From assembly GCF_012641275.1 (NCBI RefSeq), contig NZ_JABAIA010000001.1, positions 1,426,001 to 1,490,000 on the forward strand: 64,000 bases of DNA, in the 5' to 3' direction. This document shows, piece by piece, positions 24,745 through 34,180 of this stretch (the first letter of the stretch is position 1; each line of letters begins with the position of its first letter). Source of the stretch: Chitinophaga varians (lineage in GTDB: Bacteria > Bacteroidota > Bacteroidia > Chitinophagales > Chitinophagaceae). A program made the translations under genes and the position numbers. The notes below the pieces were generated by a model, which saw only the letters and a program-made list of their open reading frames with translations, did no database searches and was not told where the DNA came from.

Positions 24745-25608
24745 ATGCAAACGCTCCATGTTTTTAAATCAATACTCCTAATTACGATCATTATGTTTAC
24801 CGCATCTCAATCCGACGGGCAACATGTCAAAGCCATTGAAAGTGGCTACGCTCCTGTCAACGGCATCAAAGTGTATTATGAAGTATATGGCGAAGGCAAA
24901 CCTGTTATTTTGCTCCATGGCGCTTATATGACTATTGATCTGAACTGGGGCCGGTTAATCCCGGAACTGTCAAAATCCCGGAAAGTAATTGCAGTTGAGC
25001 TGCAGGGACATGGGCATACGGAATTTTCAGACAGGGCATTATCGCTGGCCACCCTGGCAAGTGATGTGGCAGGCGTAATGGACCACCTGAAAATTGACAG
25101 TGCAGACATAGCAGGGTACAGCTTTGGCGGCAAAGTGGCCTATCAGTTTGCCATACAAAACCCTAAACGGCTGAGAAAATTAGTCATCATTTCCGCTTCC
25201 TATAAAACCAGCGGCTGGCTGCCGGAAGTGACGAACGGGTTTAAGAATATGAAACCTGAGTTTTTCGCGAACACGCCTATGAAAACCGCCTACGACGCAG
25301 TAGCTCCCGATAAAACAAAATGGATACCTTTTTTGGAGCAAATGATTGCCTCCGCCAGAACACCATTCGACCTGGGAGACGATAATATCTCGAAGATCAC
25401 CGCGCCGGTATTAATCATTGCAGGCGACAATGACGGACTGGATAAAATAGAGCTGGTAAAAACATTCCAATTACTGGGAGGCGCTGTAACTACAGATCTG
25501 GGAGCAACACCGAAATCGCAACTGGCCATTATGCCCGGACAGGGGCATGTGAGCCTGATGAACGAGACGGCCATCATTTCAGCCTACCTGAACAATTTTT
25601 TGCAATAG
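24745..25608 (+). CDS. Secreted alpha/beta hydrolase
   Basis: 287 aa. A signal peptide (FKSILLITIIMFTASQSDGQ) precedes a classic alpha/beta hydrolase core: oxyanion HGA (58-60), the nucleophile elbow GYSFGG with Ser126, Asp near IIAGDNDG (~228), and the His in GQGHVSL (~268). The fold is usual for ester or C-C bond hydrolases acting on small molecules; the substrate is unknown. It converges on the AraC-type gene, 18 nt away. A CATCTTTG sequence ~40 nt before the start is a one-mismatch -7 box. Confidence 0.9.
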   Translation: MQTLHVFKSILLITIIMFTASQSDGQHVKAIESGYAPVNGIKVYYEVYGEGKPVILLHGAYMTIDLNWGRLIPELSKSRKVIAVELQGHGHTEFSDRALSLATLASDVAGVMDHLKIDSADIAGYSFGGKVAYQFAIQNPKRLRKLVIISASYKTSGWLPEVTNGFKNMKPEFFANTPMKTAYDAVAPDKTKWIPFLEQMIASARTPFDLGDDNISKITAPVLIIAGDNDGLDKIELVKTFQLLGGAVTTDLGATPKSQLAIMPGQGHVSLMNETAIISAYLNNFLQ

Positions 25609-25626
25609 CATACATAAAAGAAAACG

Positions 25627-26577
25627 CTATCGGGTAGCCGAAAACTTCTTCGGCTTCATCCCGATATGCGCTTCAAACACTCTTGTAAAATGGCTCAGGT
25701 TAGAAAAACCCAATCGATACCCCGCTTCTGAAACAGAAAGCCCTTCTTCTCTCAACAGTCGCACGGCTTCTTTCATTCTGTATTGCTGGTAATGTTCAAA
25801 AATACTGTCGCCGAAAATTTGTTTGAACAGCGTCCTTAATTTAGTGGCGCTCATATTGGCTTCAATTGCCAGATCTTTCATTACAGGCGGCTCATCAATA
25901 TTTTCAAGGATACGTTTCCTGATGTTATAAATGGCTTGCACATCTTTTCCTTTCAGGGGATGCAGCTGCGTCTCCTGCCTTTCTTCCAGCTTCATGAGCA
26001 GCATGCATATCAGCTCTTCTGCTTTAATTTTCCTGAAAACCCATTTAAATTGCTCATCTATCGCTTCGGAAACGATTTCATCGAGAATTTTCTGAATGCC
26101 CGGTGATATCAGCTGCTCAAATAACAGTGGCTGCGTATTCTGGGATAAACTCTGTAAAACCGGCGATTTTTGGGAGAGCGTAAATAGCGCTTCTAAATAG
26201 GGTGAAGTGACTTCAATATTAACGGAAGAAGTATCTTCCTGGATAGAAATCACTTCATCGGTATTAAACCGGCTGGTAGCTATCAGTACTGACGGACTTT
26301 GTTTTGACGACAGGCCTGAATGGATATGTTGAAACTTAAAGAGTATCGTTTTGCCAGGGGTATTAATTTCGGGATTTTCGATGGTCACTTCCTCCTTCAG
26401 CTTATAGTCAAGAATAAGCATCCGGATATTCTCATTGAACACACAACCGGCAAAATATCCATTCCCATAAGAGACAGGAATGTCTATCCTTCCATTCTTC
26501 ACCTTTGCGCCCCATAGTTTGGCCAACCGGAAAAAAACCGGTGGCGTCACGTTATTGCCAGATATCTCTTTTGTCAT
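25627..26577 (-). CDS. AraC-family transcriptional regulator
   Basis: 316 aa. The C-terminal ~100 residues hold the paired HTH: MKDLAIEANMSATKLRTLFK and the signature VSEAGYRLGFSNLSHFTRVFEAHIGMKPKKF. The ~200-residue N-terminal part is beta-rich and not a recognisable cupin. Divergent from the oxidoreductase/MFS operon with an ~87-nt shared intergenic region, so it probably controls that operon. Confidence 0.92.
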   Translation of the reverse strand: MTKEISGNNVTPPVFFRLAKLWGAKVKNGRIDIPVSYGNGYFAGCVFNENIRMLILDYKLKEEVTIENPEINTPGKTILFKFQHIHSGLSSKQSPSVLIATSRFNTDEVISIQEDTSSVNIEVTSPYLEALFTLSQKSPVLQSLSQNTQPLLFEQLISPGIQKILDEIVSEAIDEQFKWVFRKIKAEELICMLLMKLEERQETQLHPLKGKDVQAIYNIRKRILENIDEPPVMKDLAIEANMSATKLRTLFKQIFGDSIFEHYQQYRMKEAVRLLREEGLSVSEAGYRLGFSNLSHFTRVFEAHIGMKPKKFSATR

Positions 26578-26664
26578 TTACGACTATTTTATAGCTAAAT
26601 GTAGCTATTTTATCCCTAATTAATGATTCAACTTTGCCCTATCGAATCATTAAATACAGTAGAC

Positions 26665-27591
26665 ATGAATACAAACATTCAGATGAAAGCTATGCAGTAT
26701 CAGGCGTATGGTACACCAGCAGCCGTTCTACAAACCGTTCACATTCCCAAACCCGAACCTTCAACGGGACAGGTATGCATAAAAGTCCGCGCCGCCAGTG
26801 TTAATCCATCCGACTGGAAACGTATGGAAGGGCAATACAGAGATTTTGAAGAAGTGGTTTTTCCATCCGGCGTTGGCGTGGAAGCGGCCGGCATCGTGGA
26901 AGCAATTGGAGCAGGGGTAGTTGATGTCCGTATAGGCGACACCGTTTTTGGCTATGGCAACAATACAATGGCCGAATATGCCCTTTTATCACACTGGGTA
27001 AAAAAGCCCGAAGGCGTTCCTTTTGAAGTGGCAGGCGCTATTCCGGTTGTCTCAGAAACGGCATGGCGTTGCCTGGACGATTTAAATGCCGCTCCGGGCA
27101 GCACCATCCTGGTGAGTGGCGCCGCAGGAGGAATTGGTTCTGCTGTAGTGCAACTGGCGCGCAGACGGGGACTACAGGTAATTGGCACCGCCAGTAGCGG
27201 CAACCAGGACTATCTACGTGCATTGGGCGCTATCCCTACCACTTACGGTGACGGACTAAAGGACCGCGTAAAAGTACTTGCGCCCAACGGCATTGCCGGA
27301 GCGCTGGACATCGCCGGGTCAGGCATTATCCCTGAACTGATCGACATCGTGGGTAATCCATCCAATGTGGTATCAGTGACCGACTTCTCTGCCGTAGCAC
27401 ACGGAGCGCGCTTTTCAGCCGGCCCGCCAAGACATGTCCACCGGGTGCTCTCTGAAATTGCGGACCTATATGTAAAAGGACAATACCACCTGCATATACA
27501 GGCAGTCTTCCCGCTGGAAGAAACCGTCAAAGCCCTAACCATCAGTTCACAGAAACGGATGAGGGGAAAACTGGTCATCGTTATCAACTAA
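26665..27591 (+). CDS. NADP-dependent medium-chain oxidoreductase (quinone reductase-like)
   Basis: 308 aa from the Met at 26665 (MNTNIQMKAMQYQAYG); the extension to 26623 runs through the promoter area. Zinc-independent MDR family: N-terminal GroES-like domain (VCIKVRAASVNPSDWKRMEG), the Rossmann motif ILVSGAAGGIGSAVVQLAR (~148-166), and the C-terminal GKLVIVI. It would reduce a quinone or enone using NADPH in the cytosol. It lies 11 nt ahead of an MFS exporter and is divergent from an AraC regulator, which suggests a xenobiotic or redox-stress response unit. Confidence 0.9.
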   Translation: MNTNIQMKAMQYQAYGTPAAVLQTVHIPKPEPSTGQVCIKVRAASVNPSDWKRMEGQYRDFEEVVFPSGVGVEAAGIVEAIGAGVVDVRIGDTVFGYGNNTMAEYALLSHWVKKPEGVPFEVAGAIPVVSETAWRCLDDLNAAPGSTILVSGAAGGIGSAVVQLARRRGLQVIGTASSGNQDYLRALGAIPTTYGDGLKDRVKVLAPNGIAGALDIAGSGIIPELIDIVGNPSNVVSVTDFSAVAHGARFSAGPPRHVHRVLSEIADLYVKGQYHLHIQAVFPLEETVKALTISSQKRMRGKLVIVIN

Positions 27592-27602
27592 TACCGCTAC
27601 TC

Positions 27603-28805
27603 ATGAAACACAATAAAATACCGCTATACATCCTGCTGGCGATTGTTTTGTTAAACTCAATAGGATTTTCCATTGTGCTGCCGCTACTACCGTTTCTGGT
27701 TGGCAAATACCTACCCGGGCAACAGGTAGTAGTGGGCATGAGCACATTGTTGTCCATATATGCTGCCAGCACCTTTTTTGCCGCTCCCGTACTGGGCGCG
27801 TTAAGCGACCGGTACGGCCGGAAAATTATTCTGATCATCAGCCTGCTGGGATCGGCCGTAGGCTTTGTGCTGTTCGGCATTGGCGGGTCCCTGTGGGTCC
27901 TATTTCTTGGCCGACTGATTGACGGGCTCACTGCCGGTAATATCAGCACCATATTCTCCTACATCTCAGACACAACAGACCCGAAAGAACGTACGAAATG
28001 GTTTGGCTATGTTGGCTCCGTCATGGGAATCGGCAAGATCGGAGGACCGGCATTGGGTGGGCTGTTGGGCAGCATATCGATCGCACTGCCGTTTTATATT
28101 ACCGCGTTTTTGATATTCGTTTCCGCATTGCTGGTCCATTTCCTACTGCCGGAATCACTCCCGTCCTATAAAAGAACGCAGCATGTTTCACTTAACAGTT
28201 TTAATGTGTTTTCCCATTTCAACAACATTTTTAGCATGAAGGGCGTTGCAATACTGTTAGGTATAGGCATATTGTTCTATATGGGCCTGGGCGTTTTCCA
28301 GTTCAATTTCACACTTTTCCTCAAAGACGTATACCTGTGGACACCTACACTGATCGGCAGTTTACTGACGTTGGTCGGCGTTTGCGAAATTTTAGTCCGT
28401 GCGGTGCTGCTGCCTCGTTTGCTGATACGCTTCCCTCCGAAACAGATCGGCATATGGGGTCTGCTTTTGTTAGGTGCAGGTCTGGCATTGATACTATCCG
28501 GCGTGTATGTACACGCCGTGATATTGATTTCACTGGCGGTTGTCTTTATTATCTCCGGAGAAGGACTATTTGAGCCTACCTATACCGGAAGACTTTCCGA
28601 AACTGTTGATGAAACACAACAGGGGAAACTGCAGGGCGTAAACCAAAGCCTGCAATCGCTCACCAACATACTGGTCCCCCTTGGCGGAGGTGTCATCTAC
28701 TACTACAGTGCAGGCTGGTTGTATGCAACAGCTACCGCTTTTATTCTCTCGGCTATTTTCATTTATACCGGCAGACAGGCAGGCTCGCGACTTTATCGCT
28801 GGTAA
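27603..28805 (+). CDS. MFS transporter (TetA/DHA1-like exporter)
   Basis: 400 aa with 12 predicted membrane segments. The A-loop motif GALSDRYGRKIILI is present between TM2 and TM3, and motif-C-like glycines occur in GIGKIGGPALGGLLG (TM5). This is the DHA1 drug:H+ antiporter pattern. It is translationally close to the oxidoreductase (11 nt), so the pair may detoxify the same compound. A standard start at MKHNKIPLYILLAIVL. Confidence 0.9.
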   Translation: MKHNKIPLYILLAIVLLNSIGFSIVLPLLPFLVGKYLPGQQVVVGMSTLLSIYAASTFFAAPVLGALSDRYGRKIILIISLLGSAVGFVLFGIGGSLWVLFLGRLIDGLTAGNISTIFSYISDTTDPKERTKWFGYVGSVMGIGKIGGPALGGLLGSISIALPFYITAFLIFVSALLVHFLLPESLPSYKRTQHVSLNSFNVFSHFNNIFSMKGVAILLGIGILFYMGLGVFQFNFTLFLKDVYLWTPTLIGSLLTLVGVCEILVRAVLLPRLLIRFPPKQIGIWGLLLLGAGLALILSGVYVHAVILISLAVVFIISGEGLFEPTYTGRLSETVDETQQGKLQGVNQSLQSLTNILVPLGGGVIYYYSAGWLYATATAFILSAIFIYTGRQAGSRLYRW

Positions 28806-28821
28806 ACGAGGCAGGGTCTTA

Positions 28822-30186
28822 TCATTGATAACAAGCCCTCATCCTGCTTTGCAAAGCGCCTATTTTCAGCACAAAACCTGCAAAATCATCCATAGCAGAC
28901 AGTTTAGAAGTGGCGATGATCTCGAAAAAACCTGTATCTGAGGTAAACGTATATTGCGAATAAAGACATACAGGGAGTTTACGGTTGTTATTAAAACGCC
29001 TGTCCGGCCCCCCGGATTTATTGACATATTGCCAGGTGTAATCAATCACCCTCGCATCCCGCGGCAGCGGTTCTGATTCAATGAAATTGGTGTCATGCCC
29101 TGTAATACGCAAGTTCTTATAAAATACTGCGGCGAAAGTATTTCCACGCTTAATCAACATCCGTTCTGGTAAAAAATACAGCTCCATATTATAGAGAGAG
29201 ATACATGGAATAGACACATTCGTAATAAAATAAGGGGCCGGCACTTTATTTTCAGACAGCCGCCGTACGCTTATCCGCCTGATGAGCTTACCAGCTCCGG
29301 CATTTCGTTTATAATCATTGGTGGCCTGAGCATTCAGATATTGCCAGATTTTTGAAGACTGTAAAAAAGTAATAAAGTGTTCCCTGAATTGGTGATACAC
29401 CTGCTGGTATTTATCATCCATATCATAATGCAGTTCCATGGTAAACCTCTTTTTATCTACCTTTTTTAACCAGCGAGCAAGCAACACAAAACCGACCACC
29501 CACAGCACAATTTCATATCCCAGATAGTTATTTACCAGGTACCGCTCCTCCTCTTTTACTTCTTTATACGACAGATGGTTAATTTCAGCCAGGTCCCGGT
29601 TAACATATCCGGCAGAGTCGGACACTCCTACTTTGAGCCATTGTGGATTAGCGGTATCCAGCAATGTATATTTTTGATCATAGGCGGCCATCTGGATAAT
29701 CCTGGATTTTACATTGGGGGCCTGCCGGATATTAGCGCCATTAAATGCCTGTATCCTTACAAAAACGGTATCTGCCGCCGGCTGAACAATTCTTTCCCGT
29801 GTACCCCAGGATGTAAACAACAGTGCAACCAGTATCAGCAACATTGGCAACTTTATGCCTTTGGCATAGGAAACCTGCGCACATTTGCGGTTCAGTTCCG
29901 CAATGAATGCCTGAGAATCTGTGTCGGTCAGTTCTTCTACCGGCGCGGAAGCGATGTTATTATCTGCGTTGCCCGGTGATCTGTCAGCAACCGGCGCAGG
30001 TAAAGGAGCAGGCCCCGATATCTTTTGCCTGTAACTGATGCCATAGGCACTCAGGCTCACGTATGTCCCCCGGGGCCCTGTGTTAATGCGGGCGCCTTTT
30101 ACGCCCATTGAATAACTAATACCGCTTTTAGAAAAATTCATTCTAAACGGCCCGGCGCTGAGAGATTTACGGAATGACCATCCCAT
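28822..30186 (-). CDS. DUF4236 protein with SH3-like domain
   Basis: 454 aa. An N-terminal DUF4236 domain (MGWSFRKSLSAGPFRMNFSK...GISYSMGVKGARINTGPRGTY), then an acidic linker and a membrane segment (~118-130, LPMLLILVALLF). A bacterial SH3-like domain follows at ~150-210 (GANIRQAPNVKSRIIQMA), then a second membrane segment (~222-242, LGYEIVLWVVGFVLLARWL) and a ~200-residue C-terminal domain with no recognised family. It follows the small Cys protein at 30266 by 79 nt on the same strand, so both share the promoter at 30579. Function unknown. Confidence 0.82.
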   Translation of the reverse strand: MGWSFRKSLSAGPFRMNFSKSGISYSMGVKGARINTGPRGTYVSLSAYGISYRQKISGPAPLPAPVADRSPGNADNNIASAPVEELTDTDSQAFIAELNRKCAQVSYAKGIKLPMLLILVALLFTSWGTRERIVQPAADTVFVRIQAFNGANIRQAPNVKSRIIQMAAYDQKYTLLDTANPQWLKVGVSDSAGYVNRDLAEINHLSYKEVKEEERYLVNNYLGYEIVLWVVGFVLLARWLKKVDKKRFTMELHYDMDDKYQQVYHQFREHFITFLQSSKIWQYLNAQATNDYKRNAGAGKLIRRISVRRLSENKVPAPYFITNVSIPCISLYNMELYFLPERMLIKRGNTFAAVFYKNLRITGHDTNFIESEPLPRDARVIDYTWQYVNKSGGPDRRFNNNRKLPVCLYSQYTFTSDTGFFEIIATSKLSAMDDFAGFVLKIGALQSRMRACYQ

Positions 30187-30265
30187 AACAAATAATTTTT
30201 ACGCTGATAAAAGGTTTGGTGAAAAGAAACATGCATGATCCTCAAAATGGCGGAAGGAAAGGATA

Positions 30266-30475
30266 CTATCGTGAATGACATGGCAGCGAGCAGACCTTAC
30301 AGCCGTCTGATGCCAAAAAGATTTTCCGGGCCGCTCTGACAGCGTCCTGGCAGTTATAGAATTCTCCGATTAATATTCTGTATGACGGCTCAGGAAGTAC
30401 GCGACAGGTTTCATGATGAACTTCATGATTACCATGACCCTGCTGCATTACAGATACATAGTATTTAGACTTCAT
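30266..30475 (-). CDS. Small Cys/His protein, 69 aa, paralogue 2
   Basis: Start at 30475 (MKSKYYVSVMQQGHGNHEVH), matched to the start of paralogue 1 at 20572; in-frame Mets at 30496 and 30505 are alternatives. It shares YYV, G-x-HEVH, TCR, (L/I)G-x-F-x-x-CQ-x-AVR-x-A and GC-x2-C-x3-CH-x-R with paralogue 1. It heads the DUF4236 operon as paralogue 1 heads the HNH/DUF4407 operon. No signal peptide. Confidence 0.8.
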   Translation of the reverse strand: MKSKYYVSVMQQGHGNHEVHHETCRVLPEPSYRILIGEFYNCQDAVRAARKIFLASDGCKVCSLPCHSR

Positions 30476-30536
30476 AAAAGTCCATTGCGATTCCATTAAC
30501 TTCATAAAACACCATTTAATATCATCGATTTCAAAT

Positions 30537-30579
30537 CAAAATTAAATGATGAAAAACATCCTTTTTTACGGGAAACCGT
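30537..30579 (-). promoter_or_regulatory. Promoter with upstream element ACGGTTTCCCGTAAAAAA (operon 30.5 kb)
   Basis: Minus strand: the 18-nt element (30579-30562), a 17-nt spacer, then the -7 box TAATTTTG (30544-30537). Identical element and spacing to 20639-20597. Confidence 0.75.
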
Positions 30580-30610
30580 GCTTAAATGCCGAAGATGACA
30601 GCGTCGCAAA

Positions 30611-30655
30611 TAAAAAAGTGGCTAACCGACAGCGTATGCTGTCGGTTAGCCACTT
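30611..30655 (-). terminator. Terminator of GH114-like gene
   Basis: An 18-bp stem (AAGTGGCTAACCGACAGC paired with its complement, 30617-30655, loop GTAT), followed on the minus strand by a T-rich run. The stop codon is at 30671. Confidence 0.9.
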
Positions 30656-30670
30656 AAGAAGATTCGGTTA

Positions 30671-31699
30671 TTATTTGGTCACAGGATTTTCCCAGTAGGA
30701 AGAAGCGTCCACCGGATCGAGATAGGTGCCGTCGAAACCGGCATCGAGTATCTTTTGCGTATAGGAGTCAGCGTTACCATAGATATACGCCTTCCATTCA
30801 GGCATCCAGTAGCGAACGTAATAGTTGCCCTCCCATTCCGGGTCCAGTTCTGCCATCCAGGCCGGATGTTTGTCGTTCCATTCTGGTTTCCAGTACCAGC
30901 GGTAGTCTTCTGCCTGTCCCATGCTCATATAAGCCAGTACCAGGCGCTTGCCGCCATTCTTTTTCACTTTGAGCGAATTGATCTGCGCGGGGGTCCAGGT
31001 GATCTTTTTATCAGGCTGGAAAGCGTCAATTACCAACACATCATAGTTGGTCGCTTTCAGTTTGTTGAGATACTGGTCATCGGGAGAGATCAGGTAAAGG
31101 AAATTTTTGGCGTCTGCCAGCGAGTTGATGTTGTTGGCATTTTCATGATTGGGCGCACCGGCCGGAATGGTTTGCAGCTGACGGCTGCCGGTGGCAAAGG
31201 AAATAAACCCGTTCGCTTCATTTTTCTGATAAGAAGCGGCTATCAGGGGTGCCTGGTCGCAATAGTCGGTGACAAGCACCGTCAGGTGATTGGCTGTAGC
31301 ACGTTTGCCAAATCTTACCCATTCTTTGGTAACAGCAGCAGGCGTAGCGGCATTGTCGTGATTCTCATAGCCGTAATACAGTTCTTCCCTGCCAATACCA
31401 TTGAGGGCGTTAAGGTATTCAGGCACGATCGGGTCAGAAGTATCGCCGGTGGTGGTCAACAGTTCCGTGCTGTTTTGCGCCACTACGATAAAGTCGGGTT
31501 TACGTGTCCGTGCCCAGCTGCTGATGTCCTGGATAAAGGTGCGTAATTCCTGTCCGTAATTGATCTGTTCCGTACTGGCTTTTGGAGATGTTTTACTGAC
31601 AGTTTTGTTGTCGTTGTCTGATTGTTCTTTTTTGCTGCAGGACGAAAGGCTTAAAACTCCCATCATGGCAAAGGTGAGGATACTACAAAATAAACGCAT
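30671..31699 (-). CDS. MJ1477/TM1410-type (GH114-like) glycoside hydrolase, lipoprotein
   Basis: 342 aa from the Met at 31699, which gives a lipoprotein signal (MMGVLSLSSC); a start at 31744 is possible but not signal-like. The TIM-barrel signatures of the endo-alpha-1,4-polygalactosaminidase-like family are visible: LVIDAFQPDKK (~225), VLAYMSMGQAEDYRWYW (~265), YWMPEWKAYIYG and GFDGTYLDPVDASSYW (~325, with acidic residues). It would act on an extracellular or periplasmic amino-sugar polymer such as galactosaminogalactan-like material; that substrate is inferred from the family. The N-terminal ~50 residues after the Cys are a disordered linker. Confidence 0.82.
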   Translation of the reverse strand: MRLFCSILTFAMMGVLSLSSCSKKEQSDNDNKTVSKTSPKASTEQINYGQELRTFIQDISSWARTRKPDFIVVAQNSTELLTTTGDTSDPIVPEYLNALNGIGREELYYGYENHDNAATPAAVTKEWVRFGKRATANHLTVLVTDYCDQAPLIAASYQKNEANGFISFATGSRQLQTIPAGAPNHENANNINSLADAKNFLYLISPDDQYLNKLKATNYDVLVIDAFQPDKKITWTPAQINSLKVKKNGGKRLVLAYMSMGQAEDYRWYWKPEWNDKHPAWMAELDPEWEGNYYVRYWMPEWKAYIYGNADSYTQKILDAGFDGTYLDPVDASSYWENPVTK

Positions 31700-31846
31700 G
31701 GTGTAAGGGTTTTTAGGTTTTCCGGATATATAACGGGAAAACATAAAAAACCCTCTGTTGTATCATCATATTATTTTCAACACGACAACAATGTTCATTA
31801 TCACCTGCATATAGGCGTCCGGGTTATACTTTCAAAATCACTGGAC

Positions 31847-33949
31847 TTAATGATGATTTACTTCATTGTACTTTTCCAGCTCTACAATAAATTCTGTGCC
31901 CTTTCCCTCCTCACTTTCAAACCATATCCGGCCACCGTGGGCATCCACAATCTGTTTGGAGATTGCCAGCCCGAACCCAAAAGACTCTTCGCCCATGGTG
32001 CCGCGGCGTTTTACATCTTGTGACAGGTTAAAAATACTTCCCTTCAGGGTGTCAGGTATACCGATGCCATTATCCCGCACGGTGATGCGTACCACGCCAT
32101 CCACCATCTGCATGGCCACCTCCACAATGCCGCCTACAGGACTGAACTTCACAGCATTGGTAATCAGGTTGGAAAACACGCGCCATATTTTTTCACGGCT
32201 GGCCCAGACCGTGGCCTGGAAAAGATGAACGATGATCTGTTGCTGTTTTTCGTTTGCTTTTGTTTTTATCAGATCGACACAATAGCGCAGGGCCACGTCT
32301 ACCTCCACCTGCTCTTTCCTGATATCTCCCCGTATGTTCATGTACAGCAGGTTACTGATCAGCTCCAGTGCCATGTGGCCGGACTGTTGGATAAGTTGTA
32401 ACGCTTCCTTATTCTGCTCATCTGTAACGTTTCCATAATTCTGCAGAAAATCGGCCATGGAAATCATATTGCCAACGGGGTTACGAAGGTCATGCGCCAC
32501 AATTTTGAGCATGCGGGTATTATCCTGCTGGCTGTGCTCCAGCGCCCGCAGGCTTTTTTCGAGATGTTCATTTTGCCGGGTAACAACCCTGTTGAGACTT
32601 TCCAGTTTGGCCGCCTGTTTTTTGGAACGTTTCGAATATTGCCAGATAAGAACACCAATGATGATCACCATCAGCGTGAGGAGCAACATGACGCTCAGGT
32701 AGATGTTTTTGATTTCATTCTGCTTTTTCAGCAGGTCCAGTTCCATCTCACCGGACAGATAATTAAACTGCGTATTGATATCCAGTGCCTGGAAAGGATT
32801 CTCCAGGGAAGCCAGTGAATCTTTCATTTGTTGATAGCTTCTCAGGAATGCCAATGCCTCTTGATGGTTTCCGGTAGCTTCGCTAAACTCCGATTGTAAT
32901 TCCCGCCATGACAGTTCTGCTGCAGTAACAGGTACAGAATCCAGGATGGCTTTCATTTTCAGCAATCCCTGCTGCGCTTCGGAGAACCTTTTTTGCGCAA
33001 GTTGTAGTTTAATCAGTTTACCCATCGTCTTCAGTGCATCCCCGAACTCCGTACCTTCCTGGAGATTGATCCGGATACTTTCATTCAACAGTTTTTCTCC
33101 TGCCACTGTGTCGCCGGTCCGCAATAACAAGCTTCCCTTGTTCCCTATGACCACCGCTTCGGCGGCCATGGTGTAAATAATCTGGTTGGGCAACTTCATG
33201 AAAGGCGCTTTGTATTGCTGTATATAGCGCATGGCGCTGTCGTAGTAATACATGGCACTGTCTTTCTGGTCCTGATGATCAAAACACAACCCGATATTAT
33301 CCAGCTGGCCCTGTTGATAACAAAAGCGATAAAACGGCTTCGCATTACAGGCCGACAGCTCCGCAAACATTTCCCTGAAATAAGGAATGGCGAGATGATA
33401 TTTCCCCTGCCGGTAGTATACCATGGCCATTCTCAGGCTATATTCCCCCATGCCGCAGGTATCACTGGTGCGTTGGATAAACGTTTTTCCTTCGTAATAC
33501 AACGATACGGCGTTGTCCAGTTTTCCTTCATCCCGGCAAATGTCGCCCACGTACATCAAGGCACGACCGTATTCCACTGCATACCCCCGCCTGTCAGTTT
33601 TTCCAGACAACACACGTAGTATACTGTCCGCATATAACCTAGTATGAAAGCGGTCATTTTGACTAAGCCAGTAGTAATCCATTTTATACCGGTATTTCCA
33701 CACCAGGTCCATTGGTCCGGGATTGGGAAAGCCTGCATAAACAGAATCCAATATGCGGAAAGCCTCCTCCTTCCGCCCGGGCCCTATGGTGTCCACCTTC
33801 TGGAAAACCGGTTCAAAAAATGCCGGATGATCATTATTATCACGGTCCGAATGGTTGCAGGCCACTGATAAACCAAATAATAATGGGACCAACCTATAGC
33901 ATATCTTTTTATAAAACTGCCAATCACGGAACACAAGGAAAAAACGCAT
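31847..33949 (-). CDS. TPR-containing sensor histidine kinase (HisKA type), orphan
   Basis: 700 aa. A membrane signal with a Cys near residue 31 (VPLLFGLSVAC), a TPR-rich periplasmic sensor (~60-400), a membrane segment (~416-437), a coiled-coil linker, HisKA with His486 (RMLKIVAHDLRNP), and HATPase with DNGIGIP and GFGLAIS. No response regulator lies next to it, so its partner is elsewhere. The upstream neighbour is unrelated (amidinotransferase, same strand, 230 nt and a terminator away). It resembles the kinase at 21343 in architecture but belongs to a different phosphotransfer class. Confidence 0.9.
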   Translation of the reverse strand: MRFFLVFRDWQFYKKICYRLVPLLFGLSVACNHSDRDNNDHPAFFEPVFQKVDTIGPGRKEEAFRILDSVYAGFPNPGPMDLVWKYRYKMDYYWLSQNDRFHTRLYADSILRVLSGKTDRRGYAVEYGRALMYVGDICRDEGKLDNAVSLYYEGKTFIQRTSDTCGMGEYSLRMAMVYYRQGKYHLAIPYFREMFAELSACNAKPFYRFCYQQGQLDNIGLCFDHQDQKDSAMYYYDSAMRYIQQYKAPFMKLPNQIIYTMAAEAVVIGNKGSLLLRTGDTVAGEKLLNESIRINLQEGTEFGDALKTMGKLIKLQLAQKRFSEAQQGLLKMKAILDSVPVTAAELSWRELQSEFSEATGNHQEALAFLRSYQQMKDSLASLENPFQALDINTQFNYLSGEMELDLLKKQNEIKNIYLSVMLLLTLMVIIIGVLIWQYSKRSKKQAAKLESLNRVVTRQNEHLEKSLRALEHSQQDNTRMLKIVAHDLRNPVGNMISMADFLQNYGNVTDEQNKEALQLIQQSGHMALELISNLLYMNIRGDIRKEQVEVDVALRYCVDLIKTKANEKQQQIIVHLFQATVWASREKIWRVFSNLITNAVKFSPVGGIVEVAMQMVDGVVRITVRDNGIGIPDTLKGSIFNLSQDVKRRGTMGEESFGFGLAISKQIVDAHGGRIWFESEEGKGTEFIVELEKYNEVNHH

Positions 33950-34126
33950 TCAAGAAAATTATTGTGCTAAAAAACAGTGCTCACCATTCTAATTCATCAT
34001 CAACCAGGGTAACAAATAATCCGTAAGTCTCCCGAACATTCTCTACCAAATATAATGATCAGGAAAGACATTCACAACAGACAGGAAATTATACATAAAA
34101 GGCATACCAGCAGGGCATTTCGACAT

Positions 34127-34155
34127 AAAAAAAACCGCTTTATGCGGTTTTTTTT
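34127..34155. terminator. Bidirectional terminator
   Basis: AAAACCGC-TTTAT-GCGGTTTT with A and T runs on either side forms a 12-bp stem. It lies after the amidinotransferase stop (34181). Confidence 0.9.
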
Positions 34156-34180
34156 GCATCTCCTTCCTGCTGTGCCTGCT

